A stretch of 6,691 bases of DNA from Deltaproteobacteria bacterium (GCA_005879255.1 VBKY01000047.1:19752-26442); one strand, 5' to 3'; positions 1-6,044 are shown, counted from the stretch's first letter. Notes: generated by a model not told the origin, from the letters alone. Numbers and translations are program-made.

Positions 1-199
1 TGGATTCAAGGTCGAAAATATCAATCCTGGACGTACCTACGACATGACCACGGTCATTTATGCCCTCGACAACCGTTACTTGGGCGCCAGCAACATCTAC
101 CGTAGTGAAGACATAGTCCGGCGGAGGTGCCGCCCGAGCTACAGAGCAAACCCACAGGAGTAATCCCGATAAAAATATTCCGATTTTTCTGATTGTCAT
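1..199 (-). CDS. Secreted HAF-repeat protein, N-terminal part (runs off left edge)
   Basis: Read on the minus strand from the ATG at 199-197, this frame stays open to the window edge and gives 66 residues, with no stop inside the window. Residues 1-23 form a classical sec signal peptide: a basic start (MTIRK), a hydrophobic core and an A-R-A cleavage site. The mature part begins APPPDYVFTTVDV, and residues 46-55 read GINDRGHVVG. That is the typical core of the HAF-family extracellular repeat, in which GINDxGxxVG recurs about every 40 residues. A ribosome site (GGGAG, complement of 211-215) sits 11 bases before the ATG. HAF proteins are exported, and their biochemical role is not established. 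The remaining repeats should lie left of position 1. The opposite strand also has an open frame here (2-163), which I take as antisense because it has no start or signal. Confidence 0.8.
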   Translation of the reverse strand, partial: MTIRKIGIFLSGLLLWVCSVARAAPPPDYVFTTVDVAGAQVTVVEGINDRGHVVGTSRIDIFDLES

Positions 200-360
200 T
201 TTTTAGGTTGCTCCCTATAAAAACTAACAACTTGCTGTTTTGTGCTTGCGTCTTCTCTGCATCAATTATCCCGTTTGATCCTTTTACACCATATGCTGTC
301 TAAATTTCTAGCCTCTTACGCGCATTTCTCCTGGTTAATCTTATTTGTTTTCCAAGCTCA
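200..360. other. Upstream region of the HAF gene, no gene seen
   Basis: This AT-rich stretch lies between the HAF-repeat start and the ligase-like fragment. It should hold the minus-strand promoter of the HAF gene, but I could not find a convincing pair of -35 and -10 boxes. The short plus-strand frames here have no ribosome site and no recognisable product. Confidence 0.4.
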
Positions 361-450
361 CGAAAGAACTCTCAACAGTGGAGCGCACCAGCGGCGCGCT
401 TCATCGAGCCCATGGAAGCCGGAGCGATTAGGGAACTGCCGGACAACGTT
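361..450 (+). pseudogene. Fragment resembling the N-terminus of an ATP-dependent DNA ligase
   Basis: In the frame starting at 361 the translation contains WSAPAARFIEPMEAGAIREL (from 379), then PDNV. ATP-dependent DNA ligases, both stand-alone and LigD-type, commonly begin their nucleotidyltransferase domain with a basic linker and then (A)RFIEPM followed by about seven residues and LPxG. The match is about 25 residues long. The catalytic motif that should follow soon after (W-x-Y-E-x-K-x-D-G-Y-R) is absent in all three frames, so the match ends near 450. No start codon or ribosome site marks a gene. I read it as a decayed or transferred scrap of a ligase gene. The match rests on memory of the family and is short, so chance resemblance is possible. 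Confidence 0.38.
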
Positions 451-779
451 CTGGGGGTCGGTCGCGGGTCGTGCTTTCTAATCTTGCGTATCTCCAGATC
501 GCCAATTACAAGGGTTTTATGGTTGAGCCGACTACGAAGCCGGTCACAACTCGCGAATGGTTATCGAACTGTAAAAGAAAACGGGCAAGGCATTTGTTAA
601 CAGTACCTGATGGTTTCGGACATCACAGCATGTCTTTTTCAAAAAAATCGTGTGACGAAAGATAGGATCTTCCTAGTCCGGAAGCTCTGTCGGCGGAAAC
701 TAGGCGAGTTTCATTCTAGTGAATAGGAAATTGGCATCATATCTGCGGAATTCACTACGGGAACTGGTGGATACCTTTC
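451..779. other. Non-coding or decayed stretch, nothing recognised
   Basis: Two short plus-strand frames cross this interval (to 600 and to 665), ending in basic, low-information sequence without a ribosome site. No family is recognisable on either strand. It separates the ligase-like fragment from the 3' end of the efflux remnant and is probably degraded intergenic DNA. Confidence 0.4.
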
Positions 780-1170
780 CTAAATGAAGATGGCCGCGCC
801 TCCGAGCGCTTTGATCAAAAGCACGCTCGCGTTCAAGCGCCGGCCAAGAATATCCGCTGACGTTCGTTGATTGTTGAGCGGTTGTCTGGAGAACGACCGC
901 GTTTAAATAACTGATGATTCCCAGCTTGATACTGGTTCAGAGTTACCGCCAAAGATTGCTGAGCGGCCTCAATGGCTTCTTAGTGCGCTTGGCCCTCGGC
1001 ACTGAGGATGTGCGGCGCCGTCAAGTTGTCTTTGACCTCGTGAAATCCAGTCAACACGGTCTGCCGGTAGGCGGCTACGGTCGCGTTGCATGGGGTGCGT
1101 GCCTGGCTGAAGTTGGAAATGAGGCAAGTAGTCTGTGATCGAGAAAGATCGGCCCTGTCACCGCAGAACC
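780..1170 (-). pseudogene. Decayed C-terminal part of an RND efflux outer-membrane factor (NodT/OprM type)
   Basis: Minus-strand frames joined across lesions give the C-terminal third of a TolC-like outer-membrane factor of the OprM/NodT lipoprotein group. These trimeric channels export drugs or metals together with an RND pump and a periplasmic adaptor. The pieces in order are GPIF (near 1150), FSQAR then ATVAAYRQTVLTGF (1111-1043), SLAVTLNQYQAG (955-920), ISYLNAVVLQTTAQ (915-874), INERQRIFL (871-845) and RRLNASVLLIKALGG (842-798), ending at TAG 782-780. Lesions are an in-frame TAA at 982-980, one extra base near 916, one missing base near 873 and one missing near 844. Adding or removing single bases restores one continuous family-like frame. 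The N-terminal two thirds, the adaptor and the pump are absent, so this is a dead remnant. The boundary near 1170 is approximate. Confidence 0.82.
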
Positions 1171-1217
1171 CTAATGCGATATTGATTCTTGGTTAGAAGG
1201 AAGGCGCTCCAGTTTGT

Positions 1218-1253
1218 TCCAGGCGGGGTTTTCGACGTATGACCCCGCCTGGA
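1218..1253. repeat. Perfect 12-bp inverted repeat with 12-base loop
   Basis: TCCAGGCGGGGT at 1218-1229 is the exact reverse complement of ACCCCGCCTGGA at 1242-1253, with 12 bases between. The stem is GC-rich and would be very stable. Neither strand has a T-tract after it, so it is not a canonical intrinsic terminator. It lies between the efflux remnant and the slipped tail of the small secreted protein. It may be an orphan palindromic repeat unit, a protein-binding site or an RNA stem. Confidence 0.75.
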
Positions 1254-1314
1254 TCGATTCGATCAGCCTATCGACGATTCCACCATGCCACCGGTCAAAC
1301 CAAGAATGATGTTC

Positions 1315-1412
1315 TTACTCTAGATCGTCTCGTCTGAAATCCCTGTGTTCGTCAAGGTTTCTGGTGTCCCGATCAATGGCACGTTGATCCTGCCGAATGG
1401 CGTTCCGATCAT
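1315..1412 (-). pseudogene. Out-of-frame Arg/Asp-rich tail of the small secreted protein
   Basis: Just past the stop of the small secreted protein, another minus-strand frame reads DRNAIRQDQRAIDRDTRNL and then DEHRDFRRDDLE, followed by TAA at 1317-1315. This is the same Arg/Asp helical pattern that the upstream frame ends with (RNDRADLNRD). The region in between, in a third frame, includes RDIAK (1454-1440). Restoring one base near 1457 and one near 1440 joins all three frames into a single product of 107 residues. I therefore take this as the lost C-terminus of the gene at 1409-1636. It has no start or ribosome site of its own. Confidence 0.6.
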
Positions 1413-1636
1413 CGGTAAGCTGGCTGTGACTCGCGCCGTCTTGGCAATGTCGCGCTGTCCCGATTTAGATCTGCGCGGTCATTGCGGAGAGCTTGTCGAC
1501 TCTCGCTGCGCACGGTATTCACATGGGCGCTGTGGTGGAAATGTCCGCCGTGAAACGCCGCATTGGCCGGACTCGCCAACGTCAGGAAGGCGCCACCGAT
1601 CAAACTTCCGAGAACGGTCAGTGGTAACGTTTTCAT
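1409..1636 (-). CDS. Small secreted His-rich protein, probably truncated by frameshift
   Basis: This frame encodes 75 residues. A textbook ribosome site, AGGAGG (complement of 1646-1651), lies nine bases before the ATG at 1636-1634. That spacing decides the start and rules out the long in-frame upstream extension. Residues 1-26 are a sec signal peptide with hydrophobic core LTVLGSLIGGAFLTLA and cleavage after P-A-N-A. The mature protein starts with a His-rich segment (FHGGHFHHSAH), possibly metal-binding, and continues into a basic helical segment (RQALRNDRADLNRD). The last 15 residues lose that pattern because the frame has slipped; the pattern resumes in another frame downstream. Small exported proteins with repeated R-x-D-R-x-D-L helices are common in proteobacteria and uncharacterised. 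The short form may still be made, given the strong ribosome site. Function unknown. Confidence 0.68.
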   Translation of the reverse strand: MKTLPLTVLGSLIGGAFLTLASPANAAFHGGHFHHSAHVNTVRSESRQALRNDRADLNRDSATLPRRRESQPAYR

Positions 1637-1652
1637 AATTATTTTCCTCCTC

Positions 1653-2456
1653 GCTGAATAATGAATAATGGGTAAAGCAAACGGCGGACCACTTCTTTGC
1701 GCAACATTTGCCACGGGAATGTGTCGGTCGTGGATCATGAAAATTGCAAGCGCAGGATCGCTGCGGCAGAAATGCAGCACGAAATCCACTTGGCCCCATG
1801 GAGGTCTACACCGAAGGTCAAAATGATGAGAGCATTTTTGACATGAGCCATGCTCCCTTGAGGTAAACTGGCAGATTGACTTGGCTTTGGCCCTGTTGAT
1901 GATTCTGACCGCGATGACGGCATCGGGCTGAGTAGAGTGGGAACGTTGTTGACTAGCTGGAATAAGTCTTTTGCGTTCCGCGATTTGACCAATCGCTGGA
2001 GTAATTCCACTTAGTCGATGACATCCCTTCGTCTCACTGGAAGCCAGAAGGGCTTCCTCGTTTATGACACCGACGGCCGGTTGCCCAAGCAGCAGCGCCT
2101 TCAACTGCAGATCCCTGGCTCATTCTGTAACGACCCGGTATTTTCGTATTGATTTCGCTCCCGTGACAAAGGAAATCACGGAGGATTTCGCCACTATGTA
2201 AATATGATCTGAGTCTCTTTTTTCGTATCAAAGCTGTCCTTGGAGGAGGAGCTTAGTGCTTCAGATATTTCGCTGTCGGCGGCTAGCCACTGGCCGGGCA
2301 GCAACTGTCACTGCAAGCTTCGGCGTGTGAATCTGGCGCCGCAGCGCCACTGTAGCACTGTCGCGCGTTTCCGCTTTTTTGACCCATTTCGGGTTTCGCG
2401 CTTCAGAGTTAGGGTTTTCATTTCATTCTCGAAAATCTGCAATCTGTTGAAGAAAC
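1653..2456. other. About 800 bases without a recognisable gene
   Basis: A minus-strand frame is open from 2104 down to the small secreted gene and in frame with it. It lacks a ribosome site (TTG start) and its product resembles nothing I know. The plus strand has a 44-residue frame (ATG 2018 to TGA 2152) containing GFLVYDTDGRLPKQQRLQLQ. An in-frame TAG at 2012-2014 separates it from a further open stretch starting near 1882. A GTG at 2256 follows a GGAGGAGGAG ribosome-like run but opens only 24 codons. A TTG-started frame at 2240-2518 has low-complexity C-terminal sequence and is not credible. A small palindrome TGGCGC-CGCA-GCGCCA lies at 2334-2349. The interval may contain decayed genes, as does the DNA to its left. 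Confidence 0.4.
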
Positions 2457-2484
2457 TTGAATTCTCTTCTTTCAATAAAATAAT
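2457..2484 (+). promoter_or_regulatory. Candidate sigma-70 promoter for hpnH
   Basis: TTGAAT (2457-2462) matches 4 of 6 bases of the -35 consensus and AATAAT (2479-2484) matches 5 of 6 of the -10, with a 16-base spacer, in an AT-rich stretch before hpnH. Transcription would begin near 2491. A second -10-like TATGAT lies at 2514-2519, without a clear -35, and would leave a short leader for the ATG at 2553. This is prediction from sequence only. Confidence 0.35.
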
Positions 2485-2552
2485 CGATAATCAGCGAGTG
2501 AATCGCACCACTTTATGATACGATGTTCACAAAAGCAGTAGTGAGTTCAACG

Positions 2553-3611
2553 ATGGGTATCCCGTTACGCCAAAGTTTAGCCGTTTTGCGTTACATCCTC
2601 ATGCAGCGGTTGCGCGGCGTCGAGCGTTTTCCGCTGGTTCTCATGTTAGAGCCGTTGTTTCGCTGTAACTTAGCGTGCGCCGGCTGCGGCAAAATCGATT
2701 ATCCCGAAGAAATCTTGGATCGCCGCCTGAGCCCAGAGGATTGCATAGCAGCGATCGACCAGTGCGGCGCGCCGATCGTTTCGATCGCTGGAGGCGAACC
2801 TTTAATCCACAAAGAGATGCCGGAAATCGTCCGCGGCTTTATTCAGCGCAAGACGTTCGTCTACTTGTGCACGAACGCCTTGCTGCTTTCTCGGCACATG
2901 GACGAATATGTCCCTTCGCCCTATCTGACGTTTTCAGTTCATCTGGACGGTAATCGTCACCGGCACGATGCTTCGGTTTGCCGTGTTGGGGTCTTTGACC
3001 AAGCCGTCGAGGCAATCCAAACGGCGCTGAAACGGCGCTTTCGCGTAACTATCAACTGTACCTTATTTCAAGGAGAGTCCGCTGAAGAAGTGGCAAATTT
3101 TCTCGACGACGTCACGGCTCTCGGTGTCGAGGGCATAACCATTTCCCCTGGATTCAGTTATGAGCATGCTCCCCGGCAGGACTTGTTCATCAAGCGAGAC
3201 GCGACCAAACAGCTCTTTAGAAACATTTTCAGACTCGGCAGGGGGCGCAACTGGCGGCTTAACCACTCCAGCCTGTTTCTCGATTTTCTGGCCGGTAATC
3301 AAAGTTATCGTTGTACCCCCTGGGGGAATCCTACGCGCAACGTCTTCGGCTGGCAGAGGCCCTGCTATTTGCTTGTGGACGAGGGTTACGCGCCGACTTT
3401 CAAAGCTCTGATGGAAGAAACGGATTGGGATCGTTATGGCACGGGCAACAACCCAAAATGCGCGAACTGTATGGCGCACTGCGGCTACGAACCTACCGCC
3501 GTCAAGGATGCGATAAACCACCCGCTCAAAGCTTTAAAAGTTTCGCTTCACGGCCCAAAGCTTGATGGTCCCTTCGCACCCGAGTTGCCGATCAGCTATT
3601 CGGTCGACTGA
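2553..3611 (+). CDS. hpnH: HpnH, radical-SAM adenosyl-hopene transferase
   Basis: HpnH uses a [4Fe-4S] cluster and S-adenosylmethionine to form a 5'-deoxyadenosyl radical that adds to the side chain of diploptene (hopene), giving adenosylhopane, the entry to C35 extended hopanoids. Numbering from the upstream ATG at 2523, the radical-SAM cluster motif is C48-x3-C52-x2-C55 in FRCNLACAGCGKI. The SAM-binding GGEP lies at 90-93 and the substrate-side stretch SVHLDG at 138-143. The C-terminal domain has the family hallmarks THCTPWG-like YRCTPWG (262-268), FGWQRPCYLL (275-284) and CANCMAHCGYEPTA (313-326). I prefer the ATG at 2553 because MGIPLRQ aligns with the usual HpnH N-terminus (MAxPxxQ); the 2523 start adds ten residues and neither has a strong ribosome site. 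From 2553 the protein has 352 residues, somewhat shorter at the C-terminus than HpnH proteins I recall. The gene stands alone on its strand, facing hpnA. Confidence 0.96.
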   Translation: MGIPLRQSLAVLRYILMQRLRGVERFPLVLMLEPLFRCNLACAGCGKIDYPEEILDRRLSPEDCIAAIDQCGAPIVSIAGGEPLIHKEMPEIVRGFIQRKTFVYLCTNALLLSRHMDEYVPSPYLTFSVHLDGNRHRHDASVCRVGVFDQAVEAIQTALKRRFRVTINCTLFQGESAEEVANFLDDVTALGVEGITISPGFSYEHAPRQDLFIKRDATKQLFRNIFRLGRGRNWRLNHSSLFLDFLAGNQSYRCTPWGNPTRNVFGWQRPCYLLVDEGYAPTFKALMEETDWDRYGTGNNPKCANCMAHCGYEPTAVKDAINHPLKALKVSLHGPKLDGPFAPELPISYSVD

Positions 3612-3656
3612 ACAGCCGGGGCACCTGAACGCCTGAAAGGCGTCGAGTCAGCGGGG

Positions 3657-3687
3657 GGCGAGCTTTCCGTCAAGCGCGCTATTTTTT
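3657..3687 (+). terminator. Probable intrinsic terminator of hpnH
   Basis: GCGAGCTT (3658-3665) pairs with AAGCGCGC (3672-3679), seven of eight pairs with one A-G mismatch, around a six-base loop. TA and then six T (3682-3687) follow at once. It begins 45 bases after the hpnH stop. The T-tract encodes the final Lys-Lys of hpnA on the other strand, so terminator and gene end overlap. A separate perfect 6-bp hairpin (ACGCCT-GAA-AGGCGT, 3629-3643) lies between and lacks a T-tract. Confidence 0.55.
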
Positions 3688-4689
3688 AAACGTCCTCCGC
3701 ACAAGATAACCCTCTTTGTAGAACCATTCGATTGCATCGCGCAGAGCTTCGATGGCCGGCCTGGGTGAATAGCCAAGCTCGCGACGGGCCTTTTCGCTCG
3801 AGAAGTACATGAGCTTACGAGCCATTCGAACGCCGTCCAATGTGATCCGGGGTTCGCCCGAACCTTTCATCCGTGTGAGCCCTTCCGAGACATACGCCAG
3901 GGGCGTCACAAGCCAGTGTGGCAGTCGAATTCGTGGCGGCCGCTGACCGGTGAGCTCGGCCACAGCCTCGAGTATCCATTGAAGCGTTCGATTCTCGCCG
4001 CCGAGGATGTAAGTCTCGCCGGGAATTCCTTTTCGGTACGCTAACAAATGACCGGCACCGACATCGTCCACGTGGGCCACATTGAGGCCGGTATTCACAT
4101 ACGCGGGCATCCGACCTGAGGCGGCTTGGAGAACAAGCCGTCCGGTCGGCGTCGGCTTGACATCACCCGGCCCAAAGGGCGCTGTGGGCTTGACGATAAT
4201 CACCGGTATTCCGGCGTCGCTCACCAAACGTTTCACCTCGCGCTCGGCTAGGAACTTTGATTGCTTATAAGCTCCGATAATATCAGACAGCTCCGCACGC
4301 GATTCTTCGTCTGCGGGCAAACCATCATCTCTCAAACGCAGTGTTGCCACGCTCGACGTGTAAACGATGCGCGACACGCCCGCTGCCGCCGCCGCCCGGA
4401 ATAGATCCACCGTCCCTGTGACATTGATTCGGTTCATTTCCTCCCGATCGGGTACCCAGAGGCGATAATCCGCAGCCACATGAAACAGAGTCTCGCAGCC
4501 CCGCACGGCACGCTGCAGCGACCCCGGCTCGACGAGATCGCCGATAACGATCTCACAGTCGATCCCGGACAAATTGCGCCGGTCGCTGTTCGGGCGGACA
4601 AGCGCGCGGACACTGTGTCCGGCGTTTACCAGGGAACGCAGCACCGCTGCGCCGATAAACCCCGTCGCGCCGGTCAATAGAGTTGTCAT
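3679..4689 (-). CDS. hpnA: HpnA, hopanoid-associated NAD-dependent sugar epimerase/dehydrogenase
   Basis: This 336-residue protein belongs to the extended short-chain dehydrogenase/reductase family and closely fits the hopanoid-associated HpnA group. The N-terminal Rossmann fold has the NAD(P) motif G7-A-T-G10-F-I-G13. The acidic GDL at 50-52 follows the second strand. YTSSVATL (110-117) carries the catalytic Ser/Thr, and Y141-K-Q-S-K145 is the catalytic Tyr-x3-Lys. VKPTAPFGPGDVKPTPTGR (166-184) and NVAHVDDVGAGHLLA (203-217) mark the substrate domain. It is cytoplasmic, with no signal peptide. HpnA is thought to act on a nucleotide sugar or the ribosyl/hopanoid head group, but its exact reaction is not settled. 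The ATG at 4689-4687 is supported by GGAAA (complement of 4695-4699) five bases upstream. The gene faces hpnH and diverges from the lipoprotein hydrolase, so it is not in a simple operon with either. Confidence 0.93.
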   Translation of the reverse strand: MTTLLTGATGFIGAAVLRSLVNAGHSVRALVRPNSDRRNLSGIDCEIVIGDLVEPGSLQRAVRGCETLFHVAADYRLWVPDREEMNRINVTGTVDLFRAAAAAGVSRIVYTSSVATLRLRDDGLPADEESRAELSDIIGAYKQSKFLAEREVKRLVSDAGIPVIIVKPTAPFGPGDVKPTPTGRLVLQAASGRMPAYVNTGLNVAHVDDVGAGHLLAYRKGIPGETYILGGENRTLQWILEAVAELTGQRPPRIRLPHWLVTPLAYVSEGLTRMKGSGEPRITLDGVRMARKLMYFSSEKARRELGYSPRPAIEALRDAIEWFYKEGYLVRRTFKK

Positions 4690-4781
4690 TGCTGTTTCCG
4701 TTTTCTGCTTCCGGGTTCAAAGCGCCGCACAAAACAGGCGCGCGGGCTGTTTTTGGCCGACGCTGTCGTCTCTTTCTGTAA

Positions 4782-4811
4782 TTTAGAATTTTCGAAATAA
4801 CAACGCGTCAA
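4782..4811 (-). promoter_or_regulatory. Candidate sigma-70 promoter for hpnA
   Basis: On the minus strand, TTGACG (complement of 4806-4811) matches 5 of 6 bases of the -35 box and TCTAAA (complement of 4782-4787) matches 4 of 6 of the -10, with an 18-base spacer. Transcription would start near 4775, leaving a leader of about 85 bases. The spacer contains the 8-base palindrome TTTCGAAA (4790-4797 region), which could be an operator. On the plus strand TTGATA (4817-4822) is a possible -35 for the hydrolase gene, but its -10 is poor. Confidence 0.35.
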
Positions 4812-4853
4812 GCTTATTGATAAAATAGCCATTCGATGAAAATATCTTGATCC

Positions 4854-5993
4854 GTGTACGATTGTAGATTACCTGCGGCCCCCCCATTACTGGCGATGTT
4901 GCTGGCGCTCTCAGGCTGCGCCGGCCTGTCAGTGCGCGGCACGGTGGGCGGGCAAACCATTGAAACCCGCGTGGACTCGGAAGTGGCGCGCTACTATCTG
5001 GCAAGCTATCTTGCCGGCAACCGCAGCAATCCGGCCCTGGATGCGCGCATCGATCATATTTATCAGACCATCGACGGCCACGTGCCCGGCCGCAGTGAAC
5101 TCAAAGAATTGAGCGACGAATTTTCCAGCGACTTCGCGGCATTGGTGCTGGCCGACCAAATCTCCCGCGTGCCGCTCAATCGTCGGTTTCGGAGTGTCTT
5201 CGATGAAGCGTACGATTACACCCGCAAAACTTTTCCCGAAGGTCGAGTGCAGTTACCGGCTGCGGCCACCAATTACGAAGTGTTGTTTGTGCCGTCCTAT
5301 CTCTACAAACGGGTTCTTGTCACCGGTGCCGATCTGGCTGCTCCGCGGGAAGCGCTGAAAAAGGTCGGATTTATCTGCCAGTTTGTCGAAACCAGTGACG
5401 ACGGTCCCGTTGAAACGAATGCTGAACTCGTGATCGCTGCCATTCGGGCGCGCGCACAAAGCGGCCGACGATTGATGATTATCAGCGCCAGCAAGTCCGG
5501 TCCGGAAGTGGCGCTGGCGCTGACGAGGCTCGGGCCGGCTGAGACCCGCCATGTTGCAGTATGGATCAACACTGTAGGCGCGCTCCAAGGCACGCCACTG
5601 ATCGACGACAACGTTTTACCGGAGCTGGAATTTATAGTGGGTAAGGTCGATGCGGCCGGGGCTGAAAGTATGTCCGCCGCGCGCAGCCGGCAGCGATTCA
5701 AATCCTTTCGCATCCCTGAACACGTCCTAGTGGTGAATTTCTTCGGGATTCCTCTCAGCGGTAGCGTTTCTTTTCGAGCCCGCAGGGGCTTTTTTCCGAT
5801 GCAGAAGTACGGACCCAATGATGGGATGGTACTGTTGGCCGATATGATTTTCCCCGGTGGCATAACTCTGGCGGAGCTCGGCAGTGACCACTTTTTACTC
5901 GACCAGCACCTCGACATTACAGCCGTCGCGTTAGCCATAACCGTGATCCGTTGGTTGGAAAACGGTGGCGGCGAAATGTCCCGAGTCCCCTGA
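4854..5993 (+). CDS. Lipoprotein with alpha/beta-hydrolase-like serine hydrolase layout
   Basis: I do not recognise this as a named gene. Its 379 residues begin with a lipoprotein signal: hydrophobic LLAMLLAL (12-19) and lipobox L-S-G-C22, so it is probably anchored to a membrane facing the periplasm. Residues 45-125 are helical and unassigned. From about 140 it resembles an alpha/beta hydrolase. LMIISASKSGPEVALAL (207-223) looks like the nucleophile elbow, aligning with the common GHSKGG, so S213 is the likely nucleophile although both flanking glycines are Ser. GPNDGMVLLADMI (320-332) would carry the acid D323, as in lipase-like P-x-D-G-x-V motifs, and GSDHFLLDQH (343-352) the histidine H346. 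Start: GTG at 4854 with no clear ribosome site. An in-frame ATG at 4836 is cut off by TGA at 4848; the ATG at 4896 would leave too short a signal. It diverges from hpnA, but a hopanoid role is only inferred. An esterase/lipase-like activity is plausible; the substrate is unknown. Confidence 0.78.
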   Translation: MYDCRLPAAPPLLAMLLALSGCAGLSVRGTVGGQTIETRVDSEVARYYLASYLAGNRSNPALDARIDHIYQTIDGHVPGRSELKELSDEFSSDFAALVLADQISRVPLNRRFRSVFDEAYDYTRKTFPEGRVQLPAAATNYEVLFVPSYLYKRVLVTGADLAAPREALKKVGFICQFVETSDDGPVETNAELVIAAIRARAQSGRRLMIISASKSGPEVALALTRLGPAETRHVAVWINTVGALQGTPLIDDNVLPELEFIVGKVDAAGAESMSAARSRQRFKSFRIPEHVLVVNFFGIPLSGSVSFRARRGFFPMQKYGPNDGMVLLADMIFPGGITLAELGSDHFLLDQHLDITAVALAITVIRWLENGGGEMSRVP

Positions 5994-6044
5994 AACCGGT
6001 CCGGATTCACGGACCGAGGTAAAGGCGCGACACAGCGTACACCC

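Noticed and set aside
2..163. Plus-strand open frame entering from the left edge, ending at TAA 161-163
   Set aside because: It is antisense to a minus-strand frame with ATG, ribosome site, clear signal peptide and HAF motif; the plus frame ends in low-information basic residues.
914..1138. Plus-strand 74-residue frame
   Set aside because: It is the antisense shadow of the efflux outer-membrane factor remnant and lacks a ribosome site.
1409..2104. 231-residue minus-strand frame as one gene
   Set aside because: The true start is the internal ATG at 1636 with AGGAGG and a signal peptide; the upstream extension would bury the signal peptide and has only a TTG start without a ribosome site.
2240..2518. 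92-residue plus-strand frame just before hpnH
   Set aside because: TTG start, no ribosome site before it, Phe/Arg/Ser-rich low-information tail, and it overlaps the predicted hpnH promoter.
3063..3521. 152-residue minus-strand frame inside hpnH
   Set aside because: Antisense to strongly conserved HpnH motifs; no independent evidence.
3629..3643. Hairpin ACGCCT-GAA-AGGCGT after hpnH as the terminator
   Set aside because: Perfect stem but no T-tract; the following structure at 3657-3687 has one and is the better candidate.
5997..6016. Perfect 7-bp hairpin CGGTCCG-GATTCA-CGGACCG after the lipoprotein gene as terminator
   Set aside because: No T-tract follows on either strand, so it does not meet the intrinsic terminator pattern; it may still stabilise the transcript end.
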